Positions 55,299-62,673 of a stretch of DNA of 64,000 nucleotides are shown one piece after another. Below the pieces are notes generated by a model. The model had not been told where the DNA came from. It worked only from the letters and a program-made list of their open reading frames with translations, and did not search any database. Every line of letters begins with the position of its first letter. The stretch's first letter is position 1. This stretch comes from Trichormus sp. M33_DOE_039 (lineage in GTDB: Bacteria > Cyanobacteriota > Cyanobacteriia > Cyanobacteriales > Nostocaceae): positions 1 through 64,000 of the forward strand of contig DVDT01000082.1 in NCBI GenBank assembly GCA_015296085.1. The letters are read 5' to 3'. The translations under genes and the position numbers were made by a program.

Positions 55299-55957
55299 AA
55301 TGGATATACATCATTGCGGGAATAGCACTGTACGTCAAAATGTTGGTTCTACCCAATCCCGAACTCGATTCAGCACACGCTTCGATTGTGGACATGGTAG
55401 TTCAAGATAGTGGTGTTCCCAACGCCGTCTCAGGAATTATATTCCGCAATCGGTTATACGACACTATTTTTGAGGTGATTGTATTTACCATCGCCATCTT
55501 AGGTTCAAATTATCTTCTGTCTAACGAAAATCCATCTTGCACCATCTATCAGTTCAAAGACCAACCATCAATTGTTTTAGCACGTTTAGGTGCAACAATC
55601 ACTGCCTTAGTAGGGATTGAACTAGCGATTCGCGGACATCTCAGCCCCGGTGGAGGTTTTGCAGCTGGTGTAGCCGGAGGAACTGCGATCGGACTAGTAG
55701 CAATTACCTCATCCTACCCGTGGATGCAGGAAATTTACCAGCGTTGGCACGCCGCCACCTGGGAGAAGGTTTCGGTTTTAATTTTTATAGTTCTCTCAGT
55801 AATTACCCTAGCAGGATATGAGTTACCACACGGACAATTAGGGGAGTTGTTTAGCGGCGGTATTCTCCCCATACTAAATATCATCGTCGCCATCAAAGTC
55901 GCCTTGGGTTCTTGGGCTGTGGTGTTGATTTTTATCCGCTATCGGGGGTTGTTATAA
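55295..55957 (+). CDS. mrpB: MbhE-like segment fused to Mrp antiporter subunit B
   Basis: 220 aa, ATGA overlap with the preceding gene. Residues about 40-75 (NAVSGIIFRNRLYDTIFEVI, VFTIAILGSNYLL) resemble MbhE, another part of the MrpA C-terminus. Residues about 95-220 are a MnhB domain (LVGIELAIRGHLSPGGGFAA, ELFSGGILPILNIIVAIKVA). This is longer than ordinary MrpB (about 140 aa), consistent with a fusion. Last gene of the operon. Confidence 0.85.
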   Translation: MKWIYIIAGIALYVKMLVLPNPELDSAHASIVDMVVQDSGVPNAVSGIIFRNRLYDTIFEVIVFTIAILGSNYLLSNENPSCTIYQFKDQPSIVLARLGATITALVGIELAIRGHLSPGGGFAAGVAGGTAIGLVAITSSYPWMQEIYQRWHAATWEKVSVLIFIVLSVITLAGYELPHGQLGELFSGGILPILNIIVAIKVALGSWAVVLIFIRYRGLL

Positions 55958-56003
55958 ACAATTCAAAATTAAATATCCATTCTGTCACTTGGCTGGAGCA
56001 ACA

Positions 56004-56108
56004 TATAGCAATCCTGAATGATACATGAGAGTTCAATAAGCCTCCAATGCTTATAAAACAAGGATTTTTGTCTACGTATTTTCTCACGATTGAGGTAGGA
56101 TTGCTATA
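56004..56108. mobile_element. MITE-like element with 12-bp terminal inverted repeats
   Basis: A 105-bp segment is bounded by TATAGCAATCCT (56004-56015) and its exact reverse complement AGGATTGCTATA (56097-56108). The ends are TA, as for Tc1/mariner-IS630-type target duplication. It encodes nothing. It stands between the mrp operon and an AT-rich cassette. A non-autonomous transposon is the best reading. Confidence 0.75.
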
Positions 56109-56293
56109 GCTTGCCTTCTGCTGGATAAACCTTGCACTAACACTATTTCATTAATCTGGGGCATTTCCTAAAATTATGATATCCAGTTATGCTGTGTAAG
56201 CTGACCTGAGCAGGAGTTGATTAGAATTTCTGGTACAAAATACCTAAAAATCATAAACTTGTAATATGAGCGTTCAATTCATTTGAACATAAT

Positions 56294-56307
56294 AGTACTA
56301 AAGTACT
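56294..56307 (+). promoter_or_regulatory. LexA-box-like operator upstream of the unknown cassette
   Basis: AGTACTAAAGTACT fits the consensus RGTACNNNDGTWCB reported for LexA of Anabaena sp. PCC 7120 at every position. It ends 18 bp before the ATG at 56326, and another AGTACT lies at 56318-56323, 2 bp before that ATG. An operator here would sit over the promoter or leader. An alternative is autorepression by a product of the cassette. Confidence 0.6.
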
Positions 56308-56325
56308 TATCCAGTATAGTACTAC

Positions 56326-57105
56326 ATGAAACAAGAGGGCAAAGTGTTTTCAAATCCCAAATATTTACAAAATAGTTTTAGTATCATTTTCCCTAGAAAA
56401 CCATCTATTCGTAAAAACGTTTTTGATTTTGAAGTTAAACTTGAAAATTCGTACATACAGCCTCAAGTCATTAGCATTCCAGATGATATCAATCCTGATA
56501 TGCCAAGAATGATATTCACATCAAAACATGGTCATAGTCAAATAATTATTTCGCAAGTCAACTTTGTATTGAATGTAAATTATTCAACCGATTGGCAATG
56601 TGATATATCGAAATGTCAAACATACTTACTTGAAAAAGTTTCTACATTATTTGATTTACTAAACATTATTGAAGAAAAATGTCCATACTTTTGTGGGTTG
56701 AGTACTATAGTGCAGATACCATCACAAAACGAAGATGATAAAAAAGTTATCTCACATATTTATAATCTGTTTTCTAAAGAATCAAGTCCTTCTAAAGAGG
56801 AAACAAATTCTGATATTTATGAGTTTCAAATAAAAACTGCTAAAATAATTGAGGATAAATTTTTTAGTAATATAACAGTTTCAAACTATCGTAGTTGGAA
56901 GACAATTACTGAATCTGAATTAATTCTTAAGCTCCCCAATGAAAGTATTGTAGAATCGGGTATTCAGATTATTGGAGATTTTAATGATAGGTACACCTTC
57001 AATGAAAGTGAGTCTTATTGTTCTAACGAAAATACAGCAAAAAGAATTATTGAATTAGGGTTGAGTCAGATTCATGAAATAGTTAACAGAGTTACAAGGA
57101 GCTAA
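56326..57105 (+). CDS. unknown protein, first gene of AT-rich three-gene cassette
   Basis: 259 aa, soluble, no signal peptide. The stretch SIPDDINPDMPRMIFTSKHG, then SQIIISQVNFVLNVNYSTDW, then LLNIIEEKCPYFCGLSTIVQ recalls the TIGR04255 group of sporadically distributed proteins, but only by eye and weakly. Base composition is clearly richer in A and T than the mrp genes before it. Preceded by a LexA-box-like operator and followed after 2 bp by the next gene, so the two are surely cotranscribed. Function unknown. Confidence 0.7.
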   Translation: MKQEGKVFSNPKYLQNSFSIIFPRKPSIRKNVFDFEVKLENSYIQPQVISIPDDINPDMPRMIFTSKHGHSQIIISQVNFVLNVNYSTDWQCDISKCQTYLLEKVSTLFDLLNIIEEKCPYFCGLSTIVQIPSQNEDDKKVISHIYNLFSKESSPSKEETNSDIYEFQIKTAKIIEDKFFSNITVSNYRSWKTITESELILKLPNESIVESGIQIIGDFNDRYTFNESESYCSNENTAKRIIELGLSQIHEIVNRVTRS

Positions 57106-57107
57106 AT

Positions 57108-57518
57108 ATGTCTTTACTTGTTACAGATAATTTATATGATGGAGTCCAAAAAATTACACCTTCTGCCACCTCATCTACTATCATAGCCTTGGCTGCTTGT
57201 ATAACTTTTACACCATCTTATGGTTCATTTAATCAGAATAGTTTTATAAATAATAAAACTTCATCTCAGTCGAGCCAAAGTTTAAATGTTCCACTAGTTA
57301 TATTTAGTAATTCTTCTACTGAACAGTTAATATATAAAAACACAATAGCTTCTGAAGAAGTTGTTAATGAATTTAATGTTCAAGAGGTAGATGAGTCAGA
57401 AGATTTATTGGATTGGGATATATGGATAGATAACCCACCAGTAGTAAAAACTATAACCGCAAGAGCCACATTAAAGAAAGGAAAATATCTATCTCCATCT
57501 ATCTCTGCGGAGTTATGA
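57108..57518 (+). CDS. unknown small protein with hydrophobic segment, second gene of cassette
   Basis: 136 aa, start 2 bp after the previous stop with AAGGAG overlapping that gene's end. Residues about 24-40 (STIIALAACITFTPSYG) are hydrophobic and could be a signal or a membrane helix. The middle is Ser/Asn-rich, and the end has an acidic stretch (QEVDESEDLLDWDIWIDNPP) followed by a basic tail (ARATLKKGKYLSPS). No family recognised. A small membrane-active effector or an inner-membrane partner is possible but unproven. Confidence 0.65.
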   Translation: MSLLVTDNLYDGVQKITPSATSSTIIALAACITFTPSYGSFNQNSFINNKTSSQSSQSLNVPLVIFSNSSTEQLIYKNTIASEEVVNEFNVQEVDESEDLLDWDIWIDNPPVVKTITARATLKKGKYLSPSISAEL

Positions 57519-57596
57519 TGTTTAACTGTGGAAAGTATGTTGATATAGCTTTAAACCTACTTTCTAATTTAATACATAAAATAGGCTTAAATAAAT

Positions 57597-58196
57597 TTGC
57601 AGTTATACCTATCTTTAGAAAAATCAGTGTCTGATACTATAAGTAACTATTCTTATCCTTGGTACTGTCTTGTTAATGGTGAAAATTTAGAGCAGGGAGA
57701 TATTTTACTTGAGTGTCCTGTTTTTGATATCCCAGCAAATTATTTAGATTGTATAGCTTCAGATAATGAATCTATTTCAATTAATATAAACTACAAAAAT
57801 TTAATTGTAATGACGCAATCATGTGATTTAGCCATTCGCGAAGATGGCAAGTCTAAAATTGATTACGTTCTTTTATGCCCAATTTATTTTAAAAGTGAAC
57901 TTGCAGAACATCCTATCTATAAGAAAGCATCTGAATGGGAGAATGCGAGGCAGGGAAAACATCTAGGATTTCATGTTTTAAACCGTTGTGATTTAGAAAA
58001 TCATAATTATGATTTTATGTTGGTCGATTTAAAAAGAACTTATAGTATACAAGCTGATATTTTAAGAAAAATAGCTTTTGAAAAAGAAAGTAGAGTCAGA
58101 CTGCTACCACCTTATAGAGAGCATCTTTCACAATCTTTTGCACGATTTTTTATGCGTGTTGGACTACCTGTAGATATTCCTAGATTTTCCAAATAG
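57597..58196 (+). CDS. unknown protein with TQSCD motif, third gene of cassette
   Basis: 199 aa if the TTG at 57597 is used, 189 aa from the GTG at 57627; the start is uncertain and there is no strong ribosome-binding site. Notable motifs: GDILLECPVFDIP, LIVMTQSCDLAIRE, YVLLCPIY, FHVLNRCDLE and the C-terminal PYREHLSQSFARFFMRVGLP. Cysteines 40, 76, 94 and 131 could make a metal site. I have an impression of such TQSCD proteins in other genomes but know no function. 78 bp after gene two, same direction. Confidence 0.7.
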   Translation: MQLYLSLEKSVSDTISNYSYPWYCLVNGENLEQGDILLECPVFDIPANYLDCIASDNESISININYKNLIVMTQSCDLAIREDGKSKIDYVLLCPIYFKSELAEHPIYKKASEWENARQGKHLGFHVLNRCDLENHNYDFMLVDLKRTYSIQADILRKIAFEKESRVRLLPPYREHLSQSFARFFMRVGLPVDIPRFSK

Positions 58197-58234
58197 ACTA
58201 GTTCCCCTGATTAGTGACACGATTTTTGTTTCAT

Positions 58235-58275
58235 GCAAAGGCGTAAAGTCTTGCTTTGCTTCTTTGCGCCTTTGC
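58235..58275. terminator. bidirectional terminator-like inverted repeat
   Basis: Perfect 9-bp arms GCAAAGGCG/CGCCTTTGC (58235-58243 and 58267-58275) lie between the convergent ends of the cassette (58196, plus) and the GTPase gene (58282, minus). It probably ends both transcripts. The unit resembles a dispersed Nostocales repeat. Confidence 0.6.
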
Positions 58276-58281
58276 GCGAAA

Positions 58282-59709
58282 TTAACCCACAACTTCTGGT
58301 ACTAATCGCTTCACCCCTTGCTTCACAAAACCTTGCAGAAAAGCTAACTGCTGATTTTGTTGGAAGACATTTTGTAAGGTTTGACGCAATTTATCTAAGT
58401 TCAAATTATTACCAGAATCTAAAGCTATTTCTTGCTGTTCAAAATATGCAATGAGACTCAAGCCAGCGACTCTAGTCAGATAAGCCGCACTCACACCTTG
58501 CACTAAACCACCAGCGACAAAGGTAACAGCATTACTTTTAAGAACTGTACTAATAGCTTTAGTAGAAAGTTCCACTAAACCTAATTTCAGCATCAAACTT
58601 CCCATTGTTCCCGCTACAGTTTGCGCTTGTTCTAGGGAGAACTTCTGCTGATAGATATTACCCAAATCCATTACCATTTGAGCATTAATCGCCGCCGTTG
58701 CCAAAATATCCAGTGCTGGAACTGGGTTAGCAAAAGCAGCAGCCGCAGCTATCCACTGATATTGTTCAATAATTGGGGTAGCGCGATCGCATCTCACCCC
58801 ATTCAAATAATTTTTCGCCTCAGCTTTTAACAGCAACGCTTGTCTAGTGGTAGTTGTCCACACCAATTGTTGACTTTGCTGCACCAAAATTTCATTTAAT
58901 TGCTGCGTCAACTGCTGAATATCTGGTGCTGGCTGTTCCATCCACTCTTGCACAGTTCCATCAGCTTGGTGTTTCCGCACTTTCACCGTCACAGGGGAAG
59001 CTGAAACGGCGACTACATGATCTTGCTGACGTTGTTTTAATGACTGCAAAATACTAGCACGTTCATCTGGCAAATATTGGTCTTGTTTGCTGAAAACTAA
59101 GACTTGCGGCTGATTAGTTGCTGTTAACTGTTTTAAGGCTTGAAATTCAGAATCAGTCAAATCGCCATTAGTTAAGAACAAAACTAAATCCGATTTTGCT
59201 GTTTCTGTGAGAATTGCAGCATCAGAGTATTCTACATCTCTGAACAAAGGTGCTGTTTCGTGGAAGCTGACTTTTTGCTGTGTTTCTTGCCAATTACTAG
59301 GCTCTAGCACCTGAATTAAGGTACTTTTACCAACGGATTTACCGCCAGTGACAGCTAATCTTAAATCTTGTCTGTCTAACTCTATAGGTAATTCAGCTAG
59401 CCTTTTTTTCAGTGTCTCTAAGCCTGGATGGGTTGCAGCTTCTTGCGCTAACTGATTAATGACGACTTCAGTTTTAGCGATCGCGTTTACTGCTGTTTCC
59501 CGATCAGTAATGATACCACTCGGTTGTTCTGCTTGGTCATGGGGGAAGTTACGCTTCCACAGCCACAAACCACCACCCACAGCTAAGAGACTGACTAAAC
59601 TTAGCTCACCTACCTGCATAATTGAATGATGCCAACTTTGCACCATCCACAAGGAAAAGGATAATCCTAATCCTCCTATTAAAATTGGTCGCTGTAACTT
59701 CACAACCAT
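58282..59709 (-). CDS. membrane-associated GTPase-like protein (DUF697-type C-terminus)
   Basis: 475 aa. Two N-terminal hydrophobic segments (about residues 11-25 and 36-51), then a G domain with P-loop GGKSVGKST at 122-130, ILTETAKSDLVLFLTNGDLT as the switch/Walker B area and VLVFSKQDQY, the NKxD-like specificity motif read as SKQD. The C-terminal part (NPVPALDILATAAINAQMVM, LGNIYQQKFSLEQAQ) resembles DUF697 of YcjF-type proteins. Probably a membrane GTPase; substrate and role unknown. Confidence 0.82.
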   Translation of the reverse strand: MVVKLQRPILIGGLGLSFSLWMVQSWHHSIMQVGELSLVSLLAVGGGLWLWKRNFPHDQAEQPSGIITDRETAVNAIAKTEVVINQLAQEAATHPGLETLKKRLAELPIELDRQDLRLAVTGGKSVGKSTLIQVLEPSNWQETQQKVSFHETAPLFRDVEYSDAAILTETAKSDLVLFLTNGDLTDSEFQALKQLTATNQPQVLVFSKQDQYLPDERASILQSLKQRQQDHVVAVSASPVTVKVRKHQADGTVQEWMEQPAPDIQQLTQQLNEILVQQSQQLVWTTTTRQALLLKAEAKNYLNGVRCDRATPIIEQYQWIAAAAAFANPVPALDILATAAINAQMVMDLGNIYQQKFSLEQAQTVAGTMGSLMLKLGLVELSTKAISTVLKSNAVTFVAGGLVQGVSAAYLTRVAGLSLIAYFEQQEIALDSGNNLNLDKLRQTLQNVFQQNQQLAFLQGFVKQGVKRLVPEVVG

Positions 59710-59750
59710 GACTCTCCGAACTTTTTGGAATGTTCCAACTCAACAATAAA

Positions 59751-59882
59751 TCAAAACCCTGCTGCACCGAATTGTAAAGGTAAGATTAACTCCCAAGCCT
59801 CACGATATTTTGCCGAACGGGGTTTACGCTGGCGTTTGTCGGTTTCGACAAGGTGTATTTCGCTACCATAGCCGATAAACAC
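59751..59882 (-). CDS. possible small basic protein
   Basis: A frame ending at 59751 encodes, from a GTG near 59882, about 43 residues ending VETDKRQRKPRSAKYREAWE then LILPLQFGAAGF. The coding-looking part is confined to this end. The upstream part of the frame (to 60029) runs into a tRNA terminator and poly-T-like repeats and is doubtful. I do not recognise the sequence. It may be a real small gene or a fragment. Confidence 0.3.
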   Translation of the reverse strand: MFIGYGSEIHLVETDKRQRKPRSAKYREAWELILPLQFGAAGF

Positions 59883-60027
59883 GAAAAAAAGGTAAAAGGT
59901 AAAAGAAGGAATTGTTCTTTTATGCGTGGGGCGATGAATTGAAAACATAACTACACTATGAGCTATGCAAGCAATGTAAAAGAACCATTCTTTTGAACTG
60001 TCAACTATACTGCTTAAAGCATAAAAC

Positions 60028-60061
60028 AAAACCCCGCAATCTTTAAAGATTACAGGGTTTT
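60028..60061 (-). terminator. terminator of tRNA-fMet
   Basis: Arms AAAACCC/GGGTTTT (60028-60034 and 60055-60061) around the inner self-complementary AATCTTTAAAGATT. On the minus strand it begins 10 bp after the tRNA 3' end and runs into a T-rich stretch, as expected for a Rho-independent terminator. Confidence 0.8.
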
Positions 60062-60071
60062 ATTTTCCATT

Positions 60072-60148
<77 letters not shown>

Positions 60149-60194
60149 TCGCTCTTGACTTTTCAAGTATAACCCGAAAGCTCAAGTTTGACAA

Positions 60195-61148
60195 CTATAA
60201 AAACGATAATTCTCCTACAACCTCTAGACGCGTGTATTTGCCTGGGTTCATGAACTTTTCCGCCAAGCTTTCGGCCACGCTGGGAGTAATCCAGCCCATC
60301 TGTTGCAGCAAGTGAATGGCGACGGCATATTTGGCTCGTTTAGAACCATCCATGACTTTAATTGCCAAACCCATACCTTCACCCAGCCTACCAATACACT
60401 GGATTCCTTCTGCCCCAGATTTACTTACTAGTTCCCCTGGTGTGAGACGCATTAATTCTGTATCAAATTCCCCATCACCTGCTACCATCGCTGGATGATG
60501 AGTCATGGCGCGGACGATACGTTCCATATCTAAATTATTACTAGCGGCTAACAGCGCATATAAAGAAGCGATTTGACCGAGTTGCATAAGATATGTAGGT
60601 GCGCCGCAGTCATCATGCGCGCTGATAAATTCTTCAGCTGGCATCCGCAGTAATTCTGCTATCTTCCCAACAATTAATTGCTGTACTGGATGCTTGCGAT
60701 CCAAGTAATTATTCAACGGCCAATGACGTTGCTGACAGACAGCTAACATTCCCGCGTGCTTACCAGAACAGTTGTATTCCAGAGGACTGCGCTTCTCCTT
60801 GGGGATGGGACACTGGAGGACTGAGGGATCTAAATCGGCTCGCCATAGGATATTAAATACCTGTCGTACTTGTTCGATCGCTCCTTTGTGCGAACTGGTG
60901 ATGATGGCTAAGTCGCGATCGCTCAGATCATAACGTTCCAGTGTGCCTGTAGTGGTGACAGCCAGTGCTTGGAATGGTTTGAGTGCTGAACGGACAAATG
61001 TAGCTGTTTCCGCGTTACCTGCGACAGTTAGCACCCGTCCCCGTTCGTCGCATACAACCGCTTGGACTATATGCCTCGATTCAATAATACCTTCTCGCAA
61101 CAACCGGACTTCCAGTGCTGCCGCTTGAGTTCGTTTTCCCATTGTCAT
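60195..61148 (-). CDS. asparaginase (Rhizobium etli AnsA type)
   Basis: 317 aa. Hydrolyses asparagine to aspartate and ammonia. It belongs to the third structural class, unrelated to the bacterial type I/II enzymes: SALKPFQALAVTTTGTLERY, LAIITSSHKGAIEQVRQVFN with the Ser-Ser-His-Lys active-site stretch, NCSGKHAGMLAVCQ with the second Ser/Lys, and AHDDCGAPTYLMQLGQIASL with zinc-type cysteine ligand. ATG at 61148; an alternative ATG is two codons on. Followed on the minus strand by tRNA-fMet. Confidence 0.9.
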   Translation of the reverse strand: MTMGKRTQAAALEVRLLREGIIESRHIVQAVVCDERGRVLTVAGNAETATFVRSALKPFQALAVTTTGTLERYDLSDRDLAIITSSHKGAIEQVRQVFNILWRADLDPSVLQCPIPKEKRSPLEYNCSGKHAGMLAVCQQRHWPLNNYLDRKHPVQQLIVGKIAELLRMPAEEFISAHDDCGAPTYLMQLGQIASLYALLAASNNLDMERIVRAMTHHPAMVAGDGEFDTELMRLTPGELVSKSGAEGIQCIGRLGEGMGLAIKVMDGSKRAKYAVAIHLLQQMGWITPSVAESLAEKFMNPGKYTRLEVVGELSFL

Positions 61149-61181
61149 GGGTTACATCTATCACTTTTTAGTTATTAATCC

Positions 61182-61218
61182 ATAGTCAACAGTCCATAGT
61201 CTATGGACTGTTGACTAT
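61182..61218. repeat. perfect 37-nt palindrome built from STRR heptamers
   Basis: ATAGTCAACAGTCCATAG (61182-61199) is repeated in exact reverse complement at 61201-61218 around a single T. The palindrome touches the stop of the CGLD27 gene at 61219 on the minus strand. It would form an 18-bp hairpin in RNA and may end that transcript. Confidence 0.85.
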
Positions 61219-61719
61219 TTAAAACAAATGCCAAACTATAGTACCAGTAAGAAACATTCCCGCCAAGCCAGCGAATGTAAATTGTAACCGTTTGAGAATG
61301 GGTTTGATTTCGTAGATGACAATCAAGCGATCACGATTTAATACTTCTTGCGGCTTGAGCCAAGTTTGACCGTCATACCAGCCTGATTCTTCATAAAATA
61401 CATTCATACTGTACAGGCGATCACGTATATATAACCAGCCTAAATACAAATGTATTAATCCCAAAACTACTCCGATACTGGCCCCAGCTGCACCACAGAG
61501 CAGGAAATGAGCTAATTGTTTATTTGGTGGAAAACTAGCTGCGGCTACTGGCCCAGCTACTAGCCACGATAAAGCCCAAATCCACGCTAATTTTTTGATA
61601 TACTGTGGCAAATTTGAGGTGCAATCACGAAATAGCCAAGCAGTTTTTAACTCTTCATACTCATTTAGCGGCTGTTGTTCTGTGGGTACTGGGCAATTTG
61701 CCAGTGAGGAATTCATCAT
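61219..61719 (-). CDS. CGLD27-family (DUF1230) membrane protein
   Basis: 166 aa, conserved across cyanobacteria and chloroplast-bearing eukaryotes. [19 protein letters not shown] at the N-terminus, two to four hydrophobic segments ([55 protein letters not shown]), and the signature [21 protein letters not shown] plant homologue has been tied to iron use. Its ATG overlaps the rsfS stop by 4 bp (ATGA), so the two are coupled. Confidence 0.87.
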   Translation of the reverse strand: MMNSSLANCPVPTEQQPLNEYEELKTAWLFRDCTSNLPQYIKKLAWIWALSWLVAGPVAAASFPPNKQLAHFLLCGAAGASIGVVLGLIHLYLGWLYIRDRLYSMNVFYEESGWYDGQTWLKPQEVLNRDRLIVIYEIKPILKRLQFTFAGLAGMFLTGTIVWHLF

Positions 61720-62174
61720 ATTGGACTACCACCACCTTCTTGAGAGTTGGGAAGGGAAATGCGTTCTGCATGAATCCAGAATGCTTCTAAATTATAAAAT
61801 TCCCGTTCCTTTGGCATCATAATATGTACAATTACATCGCCGTAGTCTTGCAATACCCAGCTACCTTCCGCTTTCCCTTCTGTCCGCAAGGGACGGCGGT
61901 GCAACTCAGTTTCTACTTTGTCTTCGATTGCTTGTGCGATCGCCCTCACTTGAACCCTAGAATAGCCAGTTGTCATGACAAAGTAATCTGCTAGGTAAGA
62001 GACATCTGCTACCTTTAGGACTAAAATGTCGCCAGCCTTGCGTTCTGATGCTGCTTCAGCGATCGCCAGAGCAAGATTCCGACTCGAATCATTTTCACCT
62101 TCCGAAGTTCTGAGTGCGCTCTTGGTGACAGATAAGGATTGTAATGGTAAATTTCCTTGGAAATAATCAGACAT
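61716..62174 (-). CDS. rsfS: ribosomal silencing factor RsfS
   Basis: 152 aa. RsfS binds L14 and blocks 30S-50S joining under starvation. Core sequence [40 protein letters not shown] and [20 protein letters not shown], followed by [10 protein letters not shown]. The N-terminal 35 residues are polar and variable. First gene of the rsfS-cgld27 pair. Confidence 0.95.
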   Translation of the reverse strand: MSDYFQGNLPLQSLSVTKSALRTSEGENDSSRNLALAIAEAASERKAGDILVLKVADVSYLADYFVMTTGYSRVQVRAIAQAIEDKVETELHRRPLRTEGKAEGSWVLQDYGDVIVHIMMPKEREFYNLEAFWIHAERISLPNSQEGGGSPI

Positions 62175-62673
62175 TCAACCTCAGGTGCTTTATCCCTTTT
62201 GTGACGTTTTTGAGAATTACTTACAAACTCCAACCAAGCGATAACTATGTGTTGGTTTTTTTGAATACTAACAAAAAAACGGGTGTTTATGGGATTGACT
62301 AATATATTGCAATACTCATGAGAGCCAATTACACAGTTGATGATTGTAGAGTTTCATCCACTAAAGGCTACTCACCCAATCACTCACATCATTAAGAAGT
62401 AATCTCTAGGGGAAATGTCTTTTTTGATACAAATAACAGATTTATTAAGTGGAGGATGAATCACTATCACTGCGGTTTAACTCTATAAAATCTGCTAATA
62501 AACAGTATATAGCATAACTGACTTGAGAAGATTCAGTCTCAAGTGTGATTGATATTACCTTCATCAACAAAAGAAAAGGACATAGAAAATCAAGAATTTT
62601 TGATCCTCATGCCCCGAATTCGTATTGTTTAGAAATTCTGATAACTTATTAGGTTAACAAGCCAGCGAGGAAA
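62175..62673. other. intergenic region between rsfS and GT4 genes
   Basis: 499 bp, AT-rich, without a convincing ORF. A perfect 8-bp inverted repeat ACTTGAGA/TCTCAAGT (62521-62528 and 62537-62544) with an 8-nt loop lies 130 bp after the GT4 stop on the minus strand. The right part serves as the GT4 3' region and the left part as the rsfS promoter region. No other feature seen. Confidence 0.5.

Noticed and set aside
59883-60029. Upstream part of the 92-codon minus-strand ORF at 59751-60029
   Set aside because: It begins inside the tRNA terminator and crosses simple repeats; only the last 43 codons look potentially coding.
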